A stretch of 44,788 nucleotides of DNA from a virus, in the IMG/VR virus record IMGVR_UViG_3300030060_001224, positions 1-44,788 of that record, one strand, 5' to 3'. The notes beneath the pieces are model-generated. The model searched no databases. It worked only from the letters and a program-made list of their open reading frames with translations, and was not told the DNA's origin. Each line of letters begins with the position of its first letter. Within the stretch, counting starts at the first letter, position 1. Of this stretch, positions 29,601-38,441 are shown piece after piece. A program made the position numbers and the translations under genes.

Positions 29601-29715
29601 GCTGTCCAGAAAAAAACGTGTTAATGATCGCCTGTTGTTCTTCGTCAGTGGGATTGTCGCCTGCAATACGAACCTGTTGCACACCATTTGGAGTTCTTAT
29701 TTTTATAACGCCCAT
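26635..29715 (-). CDS. Large internal virion (ejection-type) protein
   Basis: 1026 residues. The N-terminus IKIRTPNGVQQVRIAGDNPT with DEEQQAII is a pattern I know from marine podovirus internal virion proteins. A hydrophobic segment near residue 160 (LLAATAASVLASPLGWVGAA) is followed by long helical stretches; the C-terminus is glutamine/alanine-rich (QAQAQEAQQAQQGPNVFQPI). Another hydrophobic region lies near residue 900 (APATIAGSLSLAAFLSGPMG). Such proteins are packed in the head and ejected with the DNA to form a trans-envelope channel. No lytic transglycosylase motif seen. Confidence 0.75.
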   Translation of the reverse strand: MGVIKIRTPNGVQQVRIAGDNPTDEEQQAIINTFFSGQPAAQAADQDTGPVEPELPARKIDYDTGVQDVGFRLEFAKGDNEAERRARLQRLGIPDEAVQIDAEGEFLLDRDLLPEEIKERYDIKGEGLLAIDEKRGFTKNDFVDFYGETRGPLLAATAASVLASPLGWVGAALATGTASTIGYLFDEYQEDQEGLRRENVDDLYSGMKREFITGGLGEAGARGLTSLFGYLAKGSGSQSANEARRMTREVISQGGKPTVRAVNESPILGRLQAIYEGVFPNQKAARANADFVAEKLASNMKAAGYQGKATDKEKILELIDRDLIKIYGNPDDVLKQAEADLVNLVDQGIDDIIGMFGDTKPLNGSKIARQIEIAKRIFDEDTDMLYSKASQLLGDAKVLPTAKLVQAFERLQKDNPAFDLAGSGLGKFILKFKEGNGFRNATVSEMNGIRTALREAGYDPSLVGTQNRKFIGELLGAIDRSYTDAALQIRRNIGQGRRPDGRFTGKADVQAKDGLDLLEKANKFYGKGVGRFRDAKTSEIFRKYKDGELDVEELFDPGGVLLAPNRGDTLRKFFKSVVPGGRAAIDAPRTFDEFLARGMNAQDAQLVKGLPDDDPLKSGLMRKFEETRRFAQEVAGARGAGVEISEAVRNSMARNFLERVAVQNKNVFGTPNPAAIAEEINKLGSTGEVLFGKQYKPLMTALRDLGSSGAKVTDRELALVAGQPIADQVRAINRLTQTTNAAADTTLTRGLSRALADQDPERIVSLIFRKGQGDAIKEATEKLSPETMDAVRQIAMERIVGNLGEAGMTAKELTESVLDGSFSTQLSKQLADYGDETIDAMFGEAGPLLRKLAKESEIVSNKPIKGLGGLAPATIAGSLSLAAFLSGPMGVISTAGGLFIMSRALRMERFLKTISRPKGVRPGTGEEYDRIGRAFEIMYEGIGQTAPRSDRALPGVTPTVQSEEAQQQAQAQAQEAQQAQQGPNVFQPITMTRAPQVAPAATGTAGQVSPLLVPDPVTRATFGMNP

Positions 29716-32160
29716 TTATGAACCTCCTGATGACACTACGTCCCAAATACCATCATCAGCCTTTTGCAACCGTGAACCAGGAGCGGTGGCTTTTGCTTCT
29801 TTTAAACCACCAATCTCGTAACCGACTTCTGAACCTATTCTAGCGTAGTTCTTGGAGGCTTCCTCCGCTCGATTGCGAATGATTGTTTGAACTCTTTTTA
29901 GCGCGTCAATGGCTTGTTCTTTGTTGGTAAACACATTTTTCCAACTGCCTAGATTCATGGTGTCTGTGGTGTTGTCATATGTCGCATCAGCAAAACCCAA
30001 GGATCTAGCGACTTGTTCACGTTCTTGGTTTGAAATCATCTTGCCGCCCTCATTCAAAATGATTCGAGCTGACTGCAATGCAATGATTCTGTTTAAGTTT
30101 TCAAACTCGCTTGCGGCACTGACAACGCCGTACTCAAGTCCTGCAGCTTTAAGAATAGGTTCTACAGGTGTGCCTTCAGACCAACCTCTTGCCGAGTCAG
30201 CGAGTTTTCCAAGAAGACCCGGTGTGCCTAAAGCACCGTCCTCTGCAAGTTGTATGGCGTCTTCAAGTGCATTGTCTGTAAAAGCCATGGCCTCAAGATC
30301 TTGCACATATCCAGCCGTTGCGGCTGTCCACTCACTGTCTCCACCAGCTAATTGTGGTTTGAGGCCAAGTGCAAGACCTTCACGAGTGGGGTATATGATG
30401 CTGACACTAACATTTTGATTAAGATCTTTTTTAACGGGGCTTTTCATATAATAGTCGTCAAGACCCTTCTTACCTTTACCGGCTGCCGTTATTTTAGCTT
30501 TCGCCAACTCATTGGCATCATCAATCATTTGTCTGTATGTTGCTCCATCAACCAAGGGTGCGCCACCCATGGCTTCAAACGCATTGTCGTTCAGACGAAG
30601 ATGCGTGCCTTTGACAATCTTTCTACCATCAGGCGCAGTAAAGTCTTCAGCGGCATAGTAAGAGTTCTTTGAAAACCCTCTAGTGCGATCTGCCTCTTTT
30701 CTTTGAATCACATACTTTGAAGCAAGAAGATCTGTTTCTCTCTCAAACGCTTTCTTTGCTTGTGCATCCTTTATGAAATTTGGAATCGTTTTCTTCATTC
30801 CTTCCGAAAAGTTTTCAAGCGCATCTGGACTTTTGCCACTAGCGATAGTGAACCCCATTAAAGCGACGTTAAGTCCCATGATTGATGGATCCGCTTCGTA
30901 CTTTGGAAGAAGTGCAAGAAACTCAGCTTTTAAATCTTCTGCGGAGCCGGTGCCTTTTTCAACCGCTGTTTGAATCTCAGACTTGGCTGAATCCTGTTCA
31001 GGCACACCCTGTGCCGCATTAGCGGCCTTGGCTTGTGCTACAATCTCAGGGAAATTCTCTGGCTTGGGTTGCGGCACTGTTATGTCAGCAGCAGGATCTG
31101 TGTCAGTGCGTTCTTCAGCGGTAGATCCCGTAGGACTCGTAGTGGTCTCAGTTTCTGTAGTGGTAGTGGTCTCAGTCTCAGTCTCAGTCTCAGGAAACGC
31201 ACCTTCAGCAGTGCCGTCATCATATCGAGAACCAACAAGAAGCTCACTGTCAGGAACAGCAGGACCAGTGCGAGCGGTTCCGAGATCGTCTCCATCGTAT
31301 TGACCGTCTGGGCCAAGTCGAGCGGCATCAATCAACTCTTGAATTTCTCCAGCTGGGTTTCGTGCACGAATCTCCCCCGTCACTTCATCAACATCAACCG
31401 TGCCGCCTGCTGCGGTTATTGCTCGAGCGCGTTCTATCTCTCTTTCACGAGCAGCGCGCTCACCATCAGGAATAGGTCCAACATCCGGTCTTGGGCCTTG
31501 AAATACACCACGAGGAGCAGGTTTCGGTACAACTGGAACTTGTGAGGCTCTTTGCTGTCGTAATATTGCATCATCATAGTTCTTCGGAACCGGATTAATA
31601 CCTAAAGTTGCTAAGAACTCATCTGTTGGCTCTATAGATCCTAAACGACCACCAACGGTGCTTGTGTCTCCACTGTCAGACATAAACGGAGACAATGCCA
31701 AAGAGCTTAACAATCCTTGCCCCGTGCCTAGGAAACTTGCTCCAGTTCTAACCGCATCAGAGGCAAGAGTATCTCCAAGATAGTCTTCTACACCCTGTGT
31801 CGCGTCCAGAGCCGATTGCCCACCAGCTACAGCCTGAAGTTGCGCTCTCTCACGAACATTTAAACTACCAATGCCACCTTCTTTGGCTCTTCTTGCAATG
31901 TCTATGAGTCCCGCTGTGTATGGGTTTGAGGCAGTGCCTGGAGAAAAATATTGTCTGCCACTTCTACTGGTAAAAGTCTGTATGCCCGTAGGACGAACTA
32001 TCTGTCCGCTTGGCATTATATTCCTAGGACCGGTTGGACGATGCGAATGCCCCACTGCTCCACCAGCGTGAAACTTTTGTACAGGCGCGATACCCGCCGT
32101 CCGATTCAGGGCGTTACGGGCGTTACGCGGCTTGAACATTTTGCGATTGTATACGCTCAT
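29716..32160 (-). CDS. Large internal virion or structural protein (814 aa)
   Basis: Starts MSVYNRKMFKPRNARNALNR, then FHAGGAVGHSHRPTGPRN, a glycine-rich region. Around residue 320-345 there is a threonine/glutamate repeat (TETETETTTTTETETTTS) encoded by a simple TCTCAG-type DNA repeat near 31145-31195. The C-terminal half is helical (ENLNRIIALQSARIILNEGG). Position between the 1026-residue protein and tail genes suggests an internal virion protein. No catalytic motif recognised. Confidence 0.7.
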   Translation of the reverse strand: MSVYNRKMFKPRNARNALNRTAGIAPVQKFHAGGAVGHSHRPTGPRNIMPSGQIVRPTGIQTFTSRSGRQYFSPGTASNPYTAGLIDIARRAKEGGIGSLNVRERAQLQAVAGGQSALDATQGVEDYLGDTLASDAVRTGASFLGTGQGLLSSLALSPFMSDSGDTSTVGGRLGSIEPTDEFLATLGINPVPKNYDDAILRQQRASQVPVVPKPAPRGVFQGPRPDVGPIPDGERAAREREIERARAITAAGGTVDVDEVTGEIRARNPAGEIQELIDAARLGPDGQYDGDDLGTARTGPAVPDSELLVGSRYDDGTAEGAFPETETETETTTTTETETTTSPTGSTAEERTDTDPAADITVPQPKPENFPEIVAQAKAANAAQGVPEQDSAKSEIQTAVEKGTGSAEDLKAEFLALLPKYEADPSIMGLNVALMGFTIASGKSPDALENFSEGMKKTIPNFIKDAQAKKAFERETDLLASKYVIQRKEADRTRGFSKNSYYAAEDFTAPDGRKIVKGTHLRLNDNAFEAMGGAPLVDGATYRQMIDDANELAKAKITAAGKGKKGLDDYYMKSPVKKDLNQNVSVSIIYPTREGLALGLKPQLAGGDSEWTAATAGYVQDLEAMAFTDNALEDAIQLAEDGALGTPGLLGKLADSARGWSEGTPVEPILKAAGLEYGVVSAASEFENLNRIIALQSARIILNEGGKMISNQEREQVARSLGFADATYDNTTDTMNLGSWKNVFTNKEQAIDALKRVQTIIRNRAEEASKNYARIGSEVGYEIGGLKEAKATAPGSRLQKADDGIWDVVSSGGS

Positions 32161-33053
32161 TATTTCTGACCACCCATACCAAGGAAGCTACCCAACCCGC
32201 CAAAGATGCCGCCCTCACCAAAGGCGCCAGCTTGTTGAAGTCCAGCCACACCCATGCCCAGACCAGCGATTTGAGACAAGGTGCTAGGTGAAGGAGCCGT
32301 GCGACTGGTCAACGTACTAGTTGTGGTTGGTACGCCACGGAAGATGTCAGACATGAAGCCAATGCGTTGATATGGTTCAAACTGCCGTTCAAGGCTCGTG
32401 GCTCGTTGCGCCTCAAGCTCGGCTTGCTGTTGCGCTTGTTCCTGACCGCCAAGCTGTGACAAGATTCCAACATCTCGTGCTTGTGCCGCTTGTGCCGACT
32501 CGCCCATGGCCGCTTGCTGTAGACCCAGCTTGCCAAACAGTTCGGCTCCCTGTTGTGCTCGATCTTGCGCCGATTCAAAGGCTTGTGCGCGTAGTTGCGC
32601 CGACTGCCTAGCAAAGGCGTCCGCTGTATTCCGCTGTAACTCTTGTTCGGCTATCGCTTGACGGGATCCGCCGAAGGCTCCGGCTTGCACAGCCGCAGAA
32701 CCGATACGCTGCCGCTCCATGTCTGCTTGACGCTGAAGATCGGCAAGGCTCTGATCAATAACTTGATCTGTAAACGGTGACATGTACTGCTGAAAGGCAC
32801 CAGGTTGCAGTGCCGCCACACCCTGACCCAGAGTCGTGGCGCCAGCTTGCATCATCGGTTGATAGGCACCCACACCAGAGACGCCAAGCTGGATTGCCTG
32901 CTGTTGTGCTGGTGTCAAACCAGCGACTTGATACTCAGGAATGGCAGTGGCTTGATTGGCAAGAGTCGAGGTGCTAGCAAGAAGATCCTTGAGGAAGGTT
33001 TCTTGATACTCTGGCAGAACCTGTAACTGTTCGGTGCGGACTGTCTGACTCAT
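32160..33053 (-). CDS. Glutamine/alanine-rich structural protein (297 aa)
   Basis: Nearly all helical and Q/A-rich: GLTPAQQQAIQLGVSGVGAY, DQSLADLQRQADMERQRIG, then a glycine-rich C-terminus (GGIFGGLGSFLGMGGQK). The motif SAAVQAGAFGGSRQAIAEQE is a hallmark of a structural protein frequent in marine phages. TAATG overlap with the upstream gene. Probably an internal or connector-associated protein; exact role unknown. Confidence 0.75.
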   Translation of the reverse strand: MSQTVRTEQLQVLPEYQETFLKDLLASTSTLANQATAIPEYQVAGLTPAQQQAIQLGVSGVGAYQPMMQAGATTLGQGVAALQPGAFQQYMSPFTDQVIDQSLADLQRQADMERQRIGSAAVQAGAFGGSRQAIAEQELQRNTADAFARQSAQLRAQAFESAQDRAQQGAELFGKLGLQQAAMGESAQAAQARDVGILSQLGGQEQAQQQAELEAQRATSLERQFEPYQRIGFMSDIFRGVPTTTSTLTSRTAPSPSTLSQIAGLGMGVAGLQQAGAFGEGGIFGGLGSFLGMGGQK

Positions 33054-33850
33054 TACGCCATCCTCTCAAACTTATCCATCATGGCATACATACGTTTGGC
33101 GCCCAATTTGGTGTCGCCATTACCCGCACCCGCGACGGCTTTTTTCGTCATAACAAACTCTTCGTCCGAAAGCCTAGCCTCCTGAACCTTTTTACCATTC
33201 TGATATATGCCAGCTTTGATGCTATCTGATGTGCCGGTGCCTGGTCCTTCAATCAAACCACCAGCGTTTAGTGACACAATGCCGCCCAAAGCCATGGCAG
33301 TAACTTGTTGCTGACGTTTTTTGATCGCCTCTTCCAGCTCTTCTGCCGTGTCATACGAAATGTCAGTGACTGGATCCTTAAACAACCCCTTGATCGGTGT
33401 ACCTTTGTAATCTGGACGAGACTCAAGTTCACGAGGGCCGTCATCTGTGATGTCCTCGTCACCGACGCCCAACATTCCAAGCAAGCTACTGCCCACAACA
33501 ACATCACCAACCGAGATGCCAGAGCCGAGAATCCCGCCTTTTGCCGCCTCGCTAGCAATCGCTTGCTTGGTTGCCTCTTCGGTTATGGCTTGCTGTGCCG
33601 CCGCTTCAGTGGCCGCTTTACCAGCCGCAGACTGTGCGGCGCCTGGACCCACACCCATGGCACCAAGACCGGCAGTTGCGCCGCCGCCGATAATCGCGTT
33701 CTTGATTGCGTCTTTAGCATCGCCACCTGCCACAAGCGTGCCGATTCCAGATCCAAGAGCCGAGTTTAGGGCAGCACTACCAGCGGGGCCAAAGTAAGCA
33801 CCGGCTATCCCGCCTATAACTGGTAGTAATGATTTTAAACTAAGACCCAT
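33053..33850 (-). CDS. Structural protein with GG-rich C-terminal virion motif (265 aa)
   Basis: N-terminus glycine/alanine-rich and hydrophobic (LLPVIGGIAGAYFGPAGSAA), helical middle (AAQQAITEEATKQAIASEAA), and the C-terminal pattern LNAGGLIEGPGTGTSDSI, LSDEEFVMTKKAVAGAGNGD seen in many marine phage virion proteins. The hydrophobic start could help cross a membrane during DNA ejection. Function not established. Confidence 0.72.
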   Translation of the reverse strand: MGLSLKSLLPVIGGIAGAYFGPAGSAALNSALGSGIGTLVAGGDAKDAIKNAIIGGGATAGLGAMGVGPGAAQSAAGKAATEAAAQQAITEEATKQAIASEAAKGGILGSGISVGDVVVGSSLLGMLGVGDEDITDDGPRELESRPDYKGTPIKGLFKDPVTDISYDTAEELEEAIKKRQQQVTAMALGGIVSLNAGGLIEGPGTGTSDSIKAGIYQNGKKVQEARLSDEEFVMTKKAVAGAGNGDTKLGAKRMYAMMDKFERMA

Positions 33851-33859
33851 AATACACCT

Positions 33860-34147
33860 TTAAGACACTGACACTGTAACAGAACCCAAGGATATTGTCG
33901 CCACATTAGTCGGAGCGAACACCTCCCCTGCTCTTACGATCTTCAAGAACCCTGCGTCAGCTATATACATGTCTCCTACATCCAGAGATGTCGCGCTACC
34001 CATCTCACCGATTCCTTGGAAGTTCACATCAGCGTCTCTGACCTCATCAATCAAAGTCTCCAGCGCCCGTGCCAATTGATTGATGTACACCGGATCGTAT
34101 TGATCTGGCGCAATCGGCAGAATCGGGCGCACAACCTTCTTTGTCAT
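33860..34147 (-). CDS. Small structural protein (95 aa)
   Basis: A helical N-terminal part (QYDPVYINQLARALETLIDE) and beta-strand C-terminal part (GDMYIADAGFLKIVRAGEVF). The pattern (N-terminal YxNQLxRALE, then GDxYxD.GxLKIV) recurs next to tail-hub genes in marine phages. ATGA overlap with the hub gene, implying co-assembly. Confidence 0.65.
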   Translation of the reverse strand: MTKKVVRPILPIAPDQYDPVYINQLARALETLIDEVRDADVNFQGIGEMGSATSLDVGDMYIADAGFLKIVRAGEVFAPTNVATISLGSVTVSVS

Positions 34148-36012
34148 CTTCTGCCATCCGGTCTCACATCTATTCTAGGTGCACCAAGACGCCACTTTAC
34201 CTCTGTCGCAGTATTTTCGACGCGAATTGACATCTGTCTGCCTCGAGCACGCAAATCAATTTTGTCCGTGTATTGCTCTACAGGCGATGTGGCTGTGCGG
34301 ATTGCCGAGTCCGAGGGCGACTCTGTGAAGTTGTCGCCGCCAAAGTCTCTGCTACGGATCGTGAACAAGGCCGCTGGGTTTGCTGCTGTAGATCCATTGA
34401 AGCTCAAGTCAGGCAAAATACGGTTAAGCAACATGAATTGTTGCCCGTCGCCGATGTCAAAATCAGATGACTCAACAAAGGCATTTATGGCTACTCGGCT
34501 TCCTGTGCTAAAATCATCAAGGCCGTTTTCGTGATCATACAGATAAAAATCTGTACCGGTAGCCTGTGGGAAACTACGCAGGCCGGACGCTCTGTCATTC
34601 CAAGTCGTACGAACTAGAGTCCCGTAATACCAAACTTGTTGACCGTAATTGTACACCACATAACGGTCAATTTCAGTGGCAGAAGAAGAACAATAAAACC
34701 ACCAGATCTCAGTCTGACTGCCAATAGATCCAGCATGAAACTTGAACGACTGCTGGTTGTTCATGTCATTAAAAACATAGTCCCGCACGCTACACGGTAT
34801 GGCCTGCGTGCGCCCGTCATAGAGATAGAAGTTCTCCTGCCCCATCCAGAAGACAACATCATTCACGGCAATAGCTGTGTTAGGACCAGCGATACGAATG
34901 TTGTCTGCAAGCATGGACACGCCAAAAGTAAACGGCGGTCCTAAGAACTGCATCGAGTATAGCGACTGATCGGTAAACACCAGTATCTGACGGCTTGTCT
35001 GCACTGCCGTAATGATCTCACTGCCTTTCGACAGGCGGAGATCACCAGCCGTATTCGTTGCCGTAGGTGTGAAGTCGGTCAGAGATTCCTGACTACCGAA
35101 GCGTATAAGCAAAGGGTCTTGTGTGCTGGTTCCGAGGATGTTTGCACCAAAGGCAATCACATGACGGTCAACGTCAGATACTAAAACTTTACGAGCAATG
35201 GTCGGTGTGTCACTTGCACCTGTCAAAGAAGACAGTTCTACCGCCCGGGTGCTTGTGCCGTTGGTGGCGTCCCAATAGTAGATTGACCCGTTCATGACGT
35301 TGAAGATCAGATCTTCGCCAAAATTATCTGCCGCCCATAATCGCAATGTTATGCCTGATAACGCTCCAGATGCGGAACCCCACTCAAAGCGACCCCATGT
35401 GCCTGCGCCCCAACCGGTGCCAAGAACCGTGGTTGTAATACCAATGTTGATTTGAAATGCGGCAGTGCCAGATGACCCACCACCAGCGGTGCTACCAGAA
35501 GAAGCAGACCCTGCGGTGGTAATCGTAAACGTCGTGTCACTAGGCACGGCAGTGATTTTGTGCTCTGTGTTTAGTTGCGCGGCGGTAATGCCGTCAGTGG
35601 CTGTGAGACTCGCAAGCGTGACAAAGTCACCGGTAATCGCGCCATGTGCAGCTTGTGTAGTGACGGTGACCACGCCGCTACCAGCTCCGCCCGTAGTGGT
35701 GATCGGGTTTGTCCCAAGCGTGACGGTAGATCGGATCGGAGTGATGTCGTTAAATGTGCCGGAATCTTCAAGAAAGACTTTTTGCTCTGTGCCTATAAAC
35801 AGCAAATTAGCAGAAGCCAGAGTAACAAAATCAAATATCTTACGAGCTATGCCGGTGAACTTGTTGTTGGATACACGAACCCAACCGCCTATGCGCTCAA
35901 CATAGCCGTTACGATAACGAATTTTGTCACCGTTAAACCAGCCACCTTCATTAGAGTAGTTTGTGCCCTCTCTGTTGATGCCTGGTCTGAATTGCAGTTT
36001 GCTTAGTGGCAT
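34144..36012 (-). CDS. P22 gp10-like packaged-DNA stabilisation / tail hub protein
   Basis: 622 residues. The opening LSKLQFRPGINREGTNYSNE and GGWFNGDKIRYRNGYVERIG match the start of podovirus tail-hub proteins of the P22 gp10 group, beta-propeller proteins that close the portal after packaging and carry the tail. Later DNIRIAGPNTAIAVNDVVFW and MGQENFYLYDGRT are also typical. Residues about 105-190 hold a threonine/glycine-rich insert (GAGSGVVTVTTQAAHGAITG) like a fibronectin or IG-like loop. This is the main argument for podovirus morphology. Confidence 0.85.
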   Translation of the reverse strand: MPLSKLQFRPGINREGTNYSNEGGWFNGDKIRYRNGYVERIGGWVRVSNNKFTGIARKIFDFVTLASANLLFIGTEQKVFLEDSGTFNDITPIRSTVTLGTNPITTTGGAGSGVVTVTTQAAHGAITGDFVTLASLTATDGITAAQLNTEHKITAVPSDTTFTITTAGSASSGSTAGGGSSGTAAFQINIGITTTVLGTGWGAGTWGRFEWGSASGALSGITLRLWAADNFGEDLIFNVMNGSIYYWDATNGTSTRAVELSSLTGASDTPTIARKVLVSDVDRHVIAFGANILGTSTQDPLLIRFGSQESLTDFTPTATNTAGDLRLSKGSEIITAVQTSRQILVFTDQSLYSMQFLGPPFTFGVSMLADNIRIAGPNTAIAVNDVVFWMGQENFYLYDGRTQAIPCSVRDYVFNDMNNQQSFKFHAGSIGSQTEIWWFYCSSSATEIDRYVVYNYGQQVWYYGTLVRTTWNDRASGLRSFPQATGTDFYLYDHENGLDDFSTGSRVAINAFVESSDFDIGDGQQFMLLNRILPDLSFNGSTAANPAALFTIRSRDFGGDNFTESPSDSAIRTATSPVEQYTDKIDLRARGRQMSIRVENTATEVKWRLGAPRIDVRPDGRR

Positions 36013-36015
36013 TCA

Positions 36016-36195
36016 TCAATCCGCATCTTGTATAGTTAAGTCACCGGCTGCGACCTGTTTCTGGATTTCGGCGTAAAAGCGATTGGCTGGGTCAAGTGGC
36101 ACAGACCAAACGACGCCATCAATCGTGGCTTTGATGCTTTGATTTTGTCCATCTGTTGCATAATACTTTGCTGATGAAATATTCATTTTATCCAT
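36016..36195 (-). CDS. Small conserved tail-region protein (59 aa)
   Basis: ATG 36195, three bases before the hub gene is reached (stop 36016). Contains SSAKYYATDGQNQSIKATID, GVVWSVPLDPANRFYAEIQK and ends GDLTIQDAD. The VPLDPANRxYAEI motif is common in small proteins near phage fibre genes; it may be an assembly chaperone. The ATG has only GTTGTAGG upstream. Confidence 0.7.
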   Translation of the reverse strand: MDKMNISSAKYYATDGQNQSIKATIDGVVWSVPLDPANRFYAEIQKQVAAGDLTIQDAD

Positions 36196-36197
36196 GC

Positions 36198-37289
36198 CTA
36201 CAACTCCGCATCAAAAATGTAGCCGCCGTCACCCAAGTCGATGACTCCGGGGTCGTTCTGCGAACCGCCAGATGCTGTGGTTGCATCAAAACTACCGCAC
36301 AAAGTATTTGCACCTGATGTATTAATGCTTGATACATTCTGTGCAGCAGCACCCGTCTCAAAGCGGGGGGTTCCAGTAACACTTTGGGCTGGTGTGGCTC
36401 TCATTGGCGTGTTAAAGGGAAGAATACATCTCGCATTAGTGGCACTGGTTTTGGTGCCAAATCCTACACGGCCATTGCTCACATCTGTAAATCTTTGATG
36501 GTAGCGTTGACATCTAATAAACTCATCCGCAAATGACCGATGCTCAAACGGCGTGGCCTGTTCGCCGACCTCAAGCTGGACTTGCGTCAGGTAAAAATTG
36601 TTTGATGTGCTGTCCATCCAGTTTACTTGATTGGATGTTGCGTAATGATTGGTGTTGCTCGACCAAGCATTGCTTGTTCCACCGTTGTAGGTAGAACCAA
36701 AAGCAAGATTAAAATTTATCTGTAAACCTTGCCCATTGTCATTAGCTATCGCACCACCAGATGATGTTATGAATGTTGTGCTGCCAGCGGTGGGAGATAT
36801 TGTAATTGTCTTTTTCTCCCAAGTATTGGCACTGTTAATTGTGTACTCATGCACAAAATGATATGCGGTAGTGTCCACTTTTCGCAGAACAATAGTGTAA
36901 ATCCCTGTTTTGCTGGACTTTACAAAAAATGATAAAGTAAGAGACTTTGCTGTTGATGTGCCATACTCTAGTGACTGACAGTTTTGTGCCTCTATAGTTT
37001 GTTGAATCAAGGCAAACTGACTTGCCGCAATACTGGTATCTGCGGTTGTTACTTGAGCCTTGAGGGAAAACCCCGAACCTGTGGGCGTGTCTGTAGATTG
37101 TTCAGTCGTATAAGCACCGTCTGTTGACTCATCCGGCCTAAACCTATCAACAGTGGTAAAGGTATTGTTGGCCGCAGTAGCTGCGGTAGCCCTTTGCCAA
37201 CACTGCATCGCACCGTTGATGACAAGGTTCCTGTTCGACAACGCCGTCTGCGAACCAATCAGTGCGGCGAGTTCTGCTGCCTTACTCAT
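36198..37289 (-). CDS. Tail fibre-like protein with carbohydrate-binding-type domain (363 aa)
   Basis: Begins SKAAELAALIGSQTALSNRN and LVINGAMQCWQR, then FTTVDRFRPDE: a pattern of phage tail proteins with a galactose-binding-like beta sandwich (residues about 25-250, e.g. LTLSFFVKSSKTGIYTIVLR, FYLTQVQLEVGEQATPFEHR). The C-terminal part (FIRCQRYHQRF to DLGDGGYIFDAEL) is typical of the end of this family. Likely a receptor-contacting fibre or tip. ATGA-coupled to the GDLA gene before it. Confidence 0.75.
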   Translation of the reverse strand: MSKAAELAALIGSQTALSNRNLVINGAMQCWQRATAATAANNTFTTVDRFRPDESTDGAYTTEQSTDTPTGSGFSLKAQVTTADTSIAASQFALIQQTIEAQNCQSLEYGTSTAKSLTLSFFVKSSKTGIYTIVLRKVDTTAYHFVHEYTINSANTWEKKTITISPTAGSTTFITSSGGAIANDNGQGLQINFNLAFGSTYNGGTSNAWSSNTNHYATSNQVNWMDSTSNNFYLTQVQLEVGEQATPFEHRSFADEFIRCQRYHQRFTDVSNGRVGFGTKTSATNARCILPFNTPMRATPAQSVTGTPRFETGAAAQNVSSINTSGANTLCGSFDATTASGGSQNDPGVIDLGDGGYIFDAEL

Positions 37290-37663
37290 GCTAAGTCTCC
37301 GTGCGTTGCAATCATAACTGTGTCAGAATCAGCGTTTGCTTGGTCACTGTGTTGAATGTTAAAAACTCTTACAAATGAGGTCTGGTTGTCGCCATGAAAG
37401 GTAGATGCGAAGGTCACATTAGAACGAGATGTGCTTGTCATAGCGTAATCATTGTTTCCATAATTTGAACTAAAGGTTACGTTATAATTCCCTGTGCCAT
37501 TATCTGTGAAAGATGCAACATTTAAACTGTCTCTAGCAGTTAATGTTCCTGAACTGTCAAAGTGTGTCCAAGCCTTTGCACTCCCCCCTGCAACAAAGCT
37601 GGTGGCAATGCTATTGTTCCCGCTGGCATCCTTCAGGGTGTTTACTCTGAGTTCACTAGCCAT
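37286..37663 (-). CDS. GDLA-family short tail protein, copy F (125 aa)
   Basis: Paralogue of the genes at 37663, 38073, 40229, 40618 and 41034. Features: MASELRVNTLKDASG, FVAGGSAKAWTHFDSSGTLT, ARDSLNVASFTDNGTGNYNV, then a variable beta-rich part and final HGDLA. The core (AKAWxxF...DSLNxxSxTDxGTGxY) is found in phage tail-fibre domains. The GGAGACTTAGC codons for GDLA contain the ribosome binding site for the fibre gene that follows. Confidence 0.78.
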   Translation of the reverse strand: MASELRVNTLKDASGNNSIATSFVAGGSAKAWTHFDSSGTLTARDSLNVASFTDNGTGNYNVTFSSNYGNNDYAMTSTSRSNVTFASTFHGDNQTSFVRVFNIQHSDQANADSDTVMIATHGDLA

Positions 37664-37676
37664 TATGCGAGGTCTC
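37660..37676 (-). repeat. GDLA junction repeat (also at about 38070, 40615, 41033, 40228 and 37285)
   Basis: Minus-strand GGAGACCTCGCATAATG occurs at this position and again at 38070-38086 and 40615-40631; GGAGACCTCGCATGA at 40229-40243 and 41034-41048; GGAGACTTAGCATGA at 37286-37300. It encodes GDLA-stop, contains the GGAG ribosome binding site and the next start codon. The conserved block of up to 17 bases marks six of the gene borders in the tail array. Confidence 0.85.
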
Positions 37677-38073
37677 CCAGCAACGAAAGGTTATTGCGAG
37701 TGCTATCTTGTGCAGAGTTATTCTCAGCATAAAAAATTTCGATGCGACTTGCGTTTGTATCAGAAGCAGCATTTCTTACATCAAGTGCCTGTCCGACATG
37801 GCTGCTGATCACTGTTGCATTAAAGTGACAAACGTAATTCGTTGAACCCATAGCGTTCGTCACATTCATATCAAAAAATCCAGTTGAGCTATCCGTCATA
37901 GAACTGTTATTCAAGCTATCTAAAACCTGTGGGCTGGCTTGATTAAACAAGACCCATGACTTCGCCAGACCCTGCTGCAAATTCGTTGTGGTCGAGTTGC
38001 CCTCGCCGGTAATCGCAATAGACCCAGCCGTGGCTACCCCTGTGATTGTATCGACTTTGAGTATGCTTGCCAT
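37663..38073 (-). CDS. GDLA-family short tail protein, copy E (136 aa)
   Basis: Begins MASILKVDTITG, continues ATAGSIAITGEGNSTTTNLQ and QGLAKSWVLFNQ, then VLDSLNNSSMTDSSTGFFDM, ends LSLLGDLA. The N-terminal 40 residues are nearly identical to copy B at 40618, and their DNA is also similar, which points to recent duplication or exchange. TAATG overlap with the next copy. Confidence 0.78.
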   Translation of the reverse strand: MASILKVDTITGVATAGSIAITGEGNSTTTNLQQGLAKSWVLFNQASPQVLDSLNNSSMTDSSTGFFDMNVTNAMGSTNYVCHFNATVISSHVGQALDVRNAASDTNASRIEIFYAENNSAQDSTRNNLSLLGDLA

Positions 38074-38441
38074 TATGCGAGGTCTCCAAATGCTGCGCCA
38101 TTACATTCTCTATCTACTTTAGTGCCGCCGCTATCATGCGCACGAATACTAAAAACAGTAGTAGTTGTATCGGTTCCAGCGTAACGTCCGAAGGCCGTAC
38201 CACTACCCGCCACCAAAGCTAATCCAGAATCATCCATTTGATTAGCAAAAGCGTTAGTTACAGTTATGTCATAGTCTCCTGTGCCATCGTCTGTCGTGCT
38301 AGAAACATTCAGACTTTGTTTGATTGCTGCATCTGACCCGCTAATTCCAAAGTGCATTTTTGCCGCCTGTTGCTTCGTCAGCCCTACCGGCCCCGTACCC
38401 GCCTTGTCAGCAATCGTGTCTACATTCAATACGCTGGTCAT
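38073..38441 (-). CDS. GDLA-family short tail protein, copy D (122 aa)
   Basis: ATG 38441 overlaps the stop of the preceding gene (ATGA), with GGAG upstream; a TTG start four codons earlier is less likely. MTSVLNVDTIADKAG, GLTKQQAAKMHFG, IKQSLNVSSTTDDGTGDYDI, end AAFGDLA. Its N-terminal TKQQAAK segment pairs it with copy A (TNQQAAK). Confidence 0.76.
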   Translation of the reverse strand: MTSVLNVDTIADKAGTGPVGLTKQQAAKMHFGISGSDAAIKQSLNVSSTTDDGTGDYDITVTNAFANQMDDSGLALVAGSGTAFGRYAGTDTTTTVFSIRAHDSGGTKVDRECNGAAFGDLA